Of a DNA stretch of 19,017 bases, positions 14,148 through 19,017 are shown piece by piece. The translations under genes were made by a program, and so were the position numbers. Source of the DNA: Sulfurospirillum arcachonense (GTDB lineage Bacteria; Campylobacterota; Campylobacteria; Campylobacterales; Sulfurospirillaceae). The DNA lies in assembly GCA_015662785.1 (NCBI GenBank), contig DQTM01000263.1, positions 1 to 19,017 of the forward strand, read 5' to 3'. How positions within the stretch are numbered: position 1 is the stretch's first letter; every line of letters starts with the position of its first letter. The notes under the pieces are model-generated. The model was not told where the DNA came from. It searched no databases and saw only the letters and a list, made by a program, of their open reading frames with translations.

Positions 14148-17100
14148 GTGTTATTAAAAGAGTTTTATAAAAAAAGAGATGATACTGTCGGTGTTAATTT
14201 AACTTTGCAAGAAGTTGTAGATAAGATGCATAAGCAATCATTACGATATATGGTTATATGCAACTCTAAAGAGCTTCCTGTAGGTATATTAACAGAGCGA
14301 GATATACTTTTTTTATATAATGAAAATATAGATTTTAGTATAACAAATGCCTATGAAAAAGCAACAAAAGACTTAGTTAAAGCTCACTCTAATAGAGAAC
14401 TAGAGTACGCTCTTAACTTTATGCTAGACCATAATATAAGACGTGTTATCATAGTTGATGGAAGAGATAAGTTTTTAGGAGTAGTCGAACAAGAGGAAAT
14501 TATTTTTGAGTTTGAAGCTAAAAATAGTAGATGTGATTTTAAAATATTTGAGATGCTTCTCAATGAGTCTAAAGCTTTAGGAGTTGACAAAACAACAACT
14601 CTGAAAAAGACACTTGAAATTATGAAAGAGAAGAACTTTGGTTCTATTTTGATTACTCATAATGGCGAATCTATAGGGATAATTACAGAAACAGATATAC
14701 TAGAACTTGCAAAAGACAATATAAATAAGCAAAAAAGTGTAGATCACTTTATGCACTCTCCTATTTTTAAAGTTTCTATAAAGACATCTATGCAAGAGTG
14801 CATAGCTCTGATGCGTACAAAAAAAATACGAAGAATCATAGCTGAAGAGTTAGATGATTATGGAAAAAAAATTGACTATATTATTACTTCAAAAGATATA
14901 CTCAACAATCTTCAAGGGAACTATGCGAAGTTTTTAGAAACAAAATTAAAATCACAAAGGGCTACTTTAGAAAATTTAGAAGATTTAGTCATAGAAGCGT
15001 ATGATTTTGGTGATTCTCAAGTTGTGAGCTGGGCAAATAGGTCCGCAAAGCAGAAGCTACATGTAAGCATAGATGACTCTTTAAAGAAGGTGATACCTCA
15101 TCATATTGCAGATGAGCTTGTAGAAGCGTGTAGCCAATCTGAAAGCTATTATAAAGAGAGAGTAGAGATAAAGGGTAGGCTTTATCGTGTTAGTGCTAGT
15201 AGTGTAAATATGTTTGGTACAAGTGTCATAAAAATATTGTTAAGCGACTTTACAGATCTCTACTTAGCAAATAGAAAACTTCATGAACAAGTTGATATTA
15301 TGAGTGATTCTATAAATGAGAATGAATCTATGCAAAATGAAATTTTAAATCAAAATTCTATTGGTGTAGGGTGCATTGCTATGGATGGTGAGATACTTTT
15401 TGCAAATGATTATGTACTTAATCTTTTAGGGTATACCCAAGATGAGTTTGTAGGTAAAAATGTACTAGATATTACTTATAAAGATGATAAAGATAAAACA
15501 TTGGTTCAAAAAAAAATAACTGCTAATGAAGCAACAGAAGTTAACGTAGAAAAGAGGTATATGCATAAAGATGGATATCCTATTTGGATTCATCTTTCTA
15601 TGTCTATATCAAGAAGTAAAGATGGAAAACCGCAGTATATAATTGGTTTTATAAAAGATATACGAGAGAGAAAAAATTATGAAAAACGACTTAAACTAGC
15701 TTCTGAAGTTTTTGATAATACCAATGAGGGTATAGTTATAACAGATAAAAAGTTAAAAATTCAAGCAGTAAATGGTGCTTTTTCTGATATATCTGGTTAC
15801 TCCAAAAGTGAGGCAGTTGCAAATACTACACTTTTTTTACGCTCACCTCACTATGACAATAATTTTTATAAAAATATGTGGAAATCTATAAAAAAAGATG
15901 GTTACTGGAAAGGTGAGATGTGGAGTATAAGAAAAAATGGTGAACTATTTCCTCAATGGCTAAACATAAGTACAATCACCGATGAAAACAATACTATAAC
16001 TAACTACATAGGTGTTTTTTCAGATATTTCGACTATAAAACAATCAGAAGCAGAGCTAGAGTTTTTGGCTCATCACGATCCACTTACAAAATTACCAAAT
16101 AGATTACTACTGACTTCACGTCTCTCTCAAGCTATAAAAAGAGCAAAAAGAGAAGGTTCAAAAATAGCAGTTCTATTTTTAGACTTAGATAGATTTAAAG
16201 AGATAAACGATACTTTTGGACACTCTTATGGTGATGAAATTTTAACAATGGTTACTACTAGATTTAAGATAGCGATGAGAGAGAAAGATACAATTGCCCG
16301 AATTGGTGGTGATGAGTTTATAATTCTTATTGAAGAGATGGAGGATGTCTCAGATATAGATCAAGTTTTATCAAAAATTTTAAATGTTTTTAAAGATGAA
16401 ATTATGGTTTTTCAACACTCTTTTAAACTAACAGCAAGTATTGGCGTTGCGCTATATCCTGATGATGGAAACAATATAGAAGATTTGATAAAAAATGCAG
16501 ATGCAGCCATGTATCAAGCCAAAGATGCGGGAAGAAATACATATAGATTCTATACTGAAGAGATGACACAAAAACTTTTTACAAAAATGTTGATGAAAAA
16601 TGAGATATCAAAAGCATTTAAAAATAGTGAATTTGTATTGCACTATCAACCTCAGGTATCTATTGAAAGTGGAAAAGTATTAGGAGCAGAAGCTCTTGTA
16701 AGGTGGAATCATTCTAGCATGGGCTTGATGTATCCAGATAAGTTTATTGAGATTGCTGAGAGTACAAAACAGATAGTAGAGTTAGGTAAATTAGTTTTAG
16801 AGATGGCCTGTAGAGATGCAAAAAAGTGGATAGATGAAAATTCATTTTGTGGTAAAATTGCAGTAAATGTTTCTGCTGTTCAGATAAAACAAGATGACTT
16901 TTACGAAGTTGTAACTTCTGTTTTAGAAAAGACAGGACTTAGTGGACATTTCTTGGAGTTGGAACTAACAGAAAGTTATATGATGCAAAATCCAGATGAA
17001 GCTATAGCACTTTTTAAAAAACTGAAAAATCATGGTATCACTTTGTCAATAGATGACTTTGGAACAGGATATTCATCTTTGAGTTATCTAAAAAAACTTC

Positions 17101-17357
17101 CAGTAGATAAACTAAAAATTGATCGGTCATTTATAATGGATATACCAAATGATAAAGGTGATATGGCAATAACAAGTACTATTATTGCCATATCAAAAAG
17201 TCTTGGACTTAGCGTAATAGCAGAAGGTATTGAGACAAAAGAACAGCATTATTTCTTAAAAGAGCAGGGTTGTTATGAGGGGCAAGGTTATCTATATAGT
17301 AAACCAGTGCCAGAAAATGAGTTTTTAGAGTTTTTGAATACTCAAGTAATTATTTAA
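14148..17357 (+). CDS. CBS-PAS-GGDEF-EAL cyclic di-GMP turnover protein
   Basis: A 1069-residue sensor that can make and break c-di-GMP. In order: four CBS-like units in two pairs (about 10-250), a PAS-like region (about 275-375), two PAS/PAC domains (about 400-515 and 515-640), GGDEF (about 642-805) and EAL (about 815-1065). Active-site signatures are intact: GGDEF at 720-724 with the metal-binding DLDRFKEIN segment upstream, and EAL at 848-850 with ELTE, DDFGTG (969-974) and AEGIET. An inhibitory RxxD site (Arg711-Asp714) precedes GGDEF by five residues. No membrane helix or signal peptide is visible, so it is cytosolic. CBS pairs usually bind adenine nucleotides and PAS domains often bind haem, flavin or small ligands, so it may report energy or redox state. 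The start GTG follows AAGGG (14138-14142) by five bases. Confidence 0.93.
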   Translation: MLLKEFYKKRDDTVGVNLTLQEVVDKMHKQSLRYMVICNSKELPVGILTERDILFLYNENIDFSITNAYEKATKDLVKAHSNRELEYALNFMLDHNIRRVIIVDGRDKFLGVVEQEEIIFEFEAKNSRCDFKIFEMLLNESKALGVDKTTTLKKTLEIMKEKNFGSILITHNGESIGIITETDILELAKDNINKQKSVDHFMHSPIFKVSIKTSMQECIALMRTKKIRRIIAEELDDYGKKIDYIITSKDILNNLQGNYAKFLETKLKSQRATLENLEDLVIEAYDFGDSQVVSWANRSAKQKLHVSIDDSLKKVIPHHIADELVEACSQSESYYKERVEIKGRLYRVSASSVNMFGTSVIKILLSDFTDLYLANRKLHEQVDIMSDSINENESMQNEILNQNSIGVGCIAMDGEILFANDYVLNLLGYTQDEFVGKNVLDITYKDDKDKTLVQKKITANEATEVNVEKRYMHKDGYPIWIHLSMSISRSKDGKPQYIIGFIKDIRERKNYEKRLKLASEVFDNTNEGIVITDKKLKIQAVNGAFSDISGYSKSEAVANTTLFLRSPHYDNNFYKNMWKSIKKDGYWKGEMWSIRKNGELFPQWLNISTITDENNTITNYIGVFSDISTIKQSEAELEFLAHHDPLTKLPNRLLLTSRLSQAIKRAKREGSKIAVLFLDLDRFKEINDTFGHSYGDEILTMVTTRFKIAMREKDTIARIGGDEFIILIEEMEDVSDIDQVLSKILNVFKDEIMVFQHSFKLTASIGVALYPDDGNNIEDLIKNADAAMYQAKDAGRNTYRFYTEEMTQKLFTKMLMKNEISKAFKNSEFVLHYQPQVSIESGKVLGAEALVRWNHSSMGLMYPDKFIEIAESTKQIVELGKLVLEMACRDAKKWIDENSFCGKIAVNVSAVQIKQDDFYEVVTSVLEKTGLSGHFLELELTESYMMQNPDEAIALFKKLKNHGITLSIDDFGTGYSSLSYLKKLPVDKLKIDRSFIMDIPNDKGDMAITSTIIAISKSLGLSVIAEGIETKEQHYFLKEQGCYEGQGYLYSKPVPENEFLEFLNTQVII

Positions 17358-17369
17358 TAGGATAATTTG

Positions 17370-17681
17370 ATGAAGTATATAGTTATAATAAGTGTTATAT
17401 TTTTGTTTTTTGGTTGTTCAAGTAAACCTGTTGATGGTGCAGCTCTGTATAAAGAAGATTGTGCAAATTGTCATGGTAAGTTTGCTAGAAAATCTGCTTT
17501 TGGAAAATCACAAGTCATATCAGATTTTACAAAAGAAGAGATAATAAGTGCACTAATAGGTTACCAAGAAGGCACATATGGCAGAAGTATGAAAGGAATG
17601 ATGAAATCACAGGTTAAATCTTTTGATGAAGAAGAAATCACTGCATTGGCTGAGTATATTTCTAACATAGGTAAGTATTAA
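17370..17681 (+). CDS. Small cytochrome c lipoprotein
   Basis: The 103-residue product begins with a lipoprotein signal ending in FFGC, whose Cys16 would be lipidated, so the protein is anchored in a membrane facing the periplasm. One haem c site, CANCH (31-35), binds haem covalently, and Met77 or Met78 in GMMKSQ is the probable sixth ligand. The helix FDEEEITALAEYISNI near the end matches the C-terminal helix of c553/c-type class I domains. It is likely a single-electron carrier, with partners unknown. A TTG at 17367 is in frame, but the ATG at 17370 lies seven bases after AGGA (17359-17362) and is preferred. The gene starts 12 bases after the c-di-GMP gene and ends in a 4-base tail-to-tail overlap with the MutS-HNH gene. 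Confidence 0.88.
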   Translation: MKYIVIISVIFLFFGCSSKPVDGAALYKEDCANCHGKFARKSAFGKSQVISDFTKEEIISALIGYQEGTYGRSMKGMMKSQVKSFDEEEITALAEYISNIGKY

Positions 17682-19017
17682 ACTTCTTGATAGTGAAGTT
17701 TTAGTCCATCTTCTCCCATCACAAATCCTTGGATGATTATCTTTCCTTCGTGAACTAGTTTATGATGCTTTTTACATAGTGGAATTAGGTTGTACTTATG
17801 GTTTTTATGAAAATGGTCTATATTCCCATGTTCATCTGAGTTTTTTTGTTCATTAATATGGTGTACATCATCAACATTCTCATCACATAGAGCACATTTA
17901 CTAAGGTAAATATCTTTGTTATACTTACTTCTTTTTCTCTTTTTAAGCATTTCAAGTGAGCTATATTCTCCTGCTATCTCTTTTCGTATAGCATAAGCGT
18001 TGTCTATAAACTCTTTATCCATGTGAAGTGACTTAGCAAATTCTAAACCATAAAGTGAACTTCCACTTCCAAGTGCTAGCTTTCTATTATAAATAAGTCT
18101 ATCCTCTTTTTCATCATAACTAACACCAAGGTGTAGATATACAAGTTTTTTTAATTTTTTAATTCTTTTTATTTCTCCTAGTTGATGTAGATGAGTTGCA
18201 AAGATATATAAAGATTTTATCTTATAGAGTTTTTCCATGGCGCTTGCAACTATAGCTAATGCTGATTGAGTCTCTGTTCCGTGGCTTATTTCATCACCTA
18301 AAACAAGTGAATTTTCGGTGGCTGTATTAAATATATTTTTTAGTTCCAACATCTCAACTGTAAAAGTTGAAAGTCCTTTATAGAGATTATCATGACTTAC
18401 AATACGAGTAAAGATTTTATCAAAAGCAACAAATCTTAGGCTTGCACTAGGCACAAAGAAACCAGCCTGAGCCATAAGACACTTATACCAAGAGACTTCA
18501 TTAAAGAAGATTTACCACTAGAGGTTATCCCATACAGAAGCATACCTCCGTATTTCATCTTCTATACCAGCTTTAAGCATAATATGGTCATGTTTTATAT
18601 TTTTTTCAATGTGACCTAGTAAATATCATTTGGAACATAAATACCATTTTCTTCGCGTGATTCAATGAGAGGATGACGAAGCCCTATTGCTTCAACAAAT
18701 CTACTTTTACTATCCATATCTAAAACAGTTGGGCGAGAGTAATTATAGAGATTTGCACATTTTGCATTTGAAAGAGCAACATCTAAAGTCCCTATAAAAC
18801 TTATAAGATGCTCTAGAGTGTGTGAAAACATAGTCTCTATCTTCTCTAAACTTTCATCAAATCTTAGTTTTACTAAAGCTATCATCTTGACATTGGCAGT
18901 TGTTATCTCTTTAGATATATCTTCTGTTAGTTGAGAAGTTATCTTAACAGAATTTTTAAGTACTTTAAACCCAAATTATGCAATAGAAAATTAAAAATAT
19001 TATCTATCATTGCACTC
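17678..19017 (-). pseudogene. MutS family protein fused to HNH nuclease (MutS7-like), frameshifted and truncated by window
   Basis: Reading leftward from 19017, recognisable MutS sequence is spread over shifted frames. A short possible segment (19016-18969) is followed by a helical core and clamp (18966-18622: FKVLKNSVKITSQLTED, ALSNAKCANLYNYSRPTVLD, LRHPLIE, YVPNDI). A linker follows in another frame (18619-18554: LLGHIEKNIKHDHIML), then the Walker A ATPase loop in the earlier frame (18552-18478: LLYGITSSGKSSLMKS). The last segment (18475-17678, 265 residues) carries MAQAGFFVP, DNLYKGLSTFTVEM, Walker B LVLGDEISHGTET and ATHLHQLGE, then an HNH domain with KCALC, VHHI, YNLIPLCKKHHKLVH. Mismatch recognition would couple to DNA cutting in one chain. 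The breaks imply single-base losses near 18967, 18620 and 18476 and a gain near 18553. It could be decayed, or a whole gene with sequence errors. Confidence 0.8.

Noticed and set aside
1..19017. tRNA, rRNA, CRISPR array, insertion sequence or prophage
   Set aside because: No cloverleaf, rRNA signature, regular spacer-repeat pattern, transposase or phage gene was seen.

Overview
The window looks like a chromosomal segment of a Campylobacterota bacterium (formerly Epsilonproteobacteria), most like Sulfurimonas and its relatives. The reasons are the AT-rich base composition (about one third G+C by eye), TATAAT -10 boxes without an obvious -35 box, and the gene order pheT-aroA-ispH-rpsA-(small membrane-anchored protein)-serA. 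As I recall it, Helicobacter pylori and Campylobacter jejuni share that order. The MutS-HNH gene at the right edge belongs to a type also known from marine members of this phylum. No rRNA, tRNA, CRISPR array or insertion sequence was seen.

Region 1 (1-7592) is a compact plus-strand housekeeping run: the end of pheT (translation), aroA (shikimate pathway), ispH (isoprenoid precursors), rpsA (ribosomal protein S1), an anchored protein of unknown function, serA (serine synthesis) and a ten-helix membrane protein. A palindromic terminator closes it. Internal TATAAT boxes precede rpsA and serA. The rpsA transcript would begin almost exactly at a perfect 10-bp stem.

Region 2 (about 7681-13190) is a four-gene tripartite efflux operon with overlapping genes: TolC-like outer membrane factor, short periplasmic adaptor, and an RND pump encoded as two polypeptides. 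The second half has its own full-length Shine-Dalgarno sequence. A perfect 14-bp inverted repeat covers the operon's -10 box and is a likely repressor operator, but no regulator gene lies nearby. A shared terminator separates this operon from a previously unlisted 53-codon gene on the minus strand (13160-13321), which has its own -10 box, ribosome binding site and terminator.

Region 3 (13322-17681) begins with a very AT-rich intergenic stretch full of short repeats. It is followed by efp (elongation factor P), a 1069-residue soluble CBS-PAS-GGDEF-EAL c-di-GMP protein with both catalytic signatures intact, and a small cytochrome c lipoprotein.

Region 4 (17678-19017, minus strand) is the C-terminal part of a MutS-family protein fused to an HNH nuclease domain, resembling the MutS7 subfamily known from epsilonproteobacteria, giant viruses and octocoral mitochondria. 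Its reading frame is broken at about four places within roughly 500 bases, while the rest of the window shows no such damage. It is either a recently decayed gene or poor sequence near a contig end.

The items most worth a second look are the split RND pump with its masked promoter, the hairpin at the rpsA start site, the hidden small gene, and the broken MutS-HNH gene.
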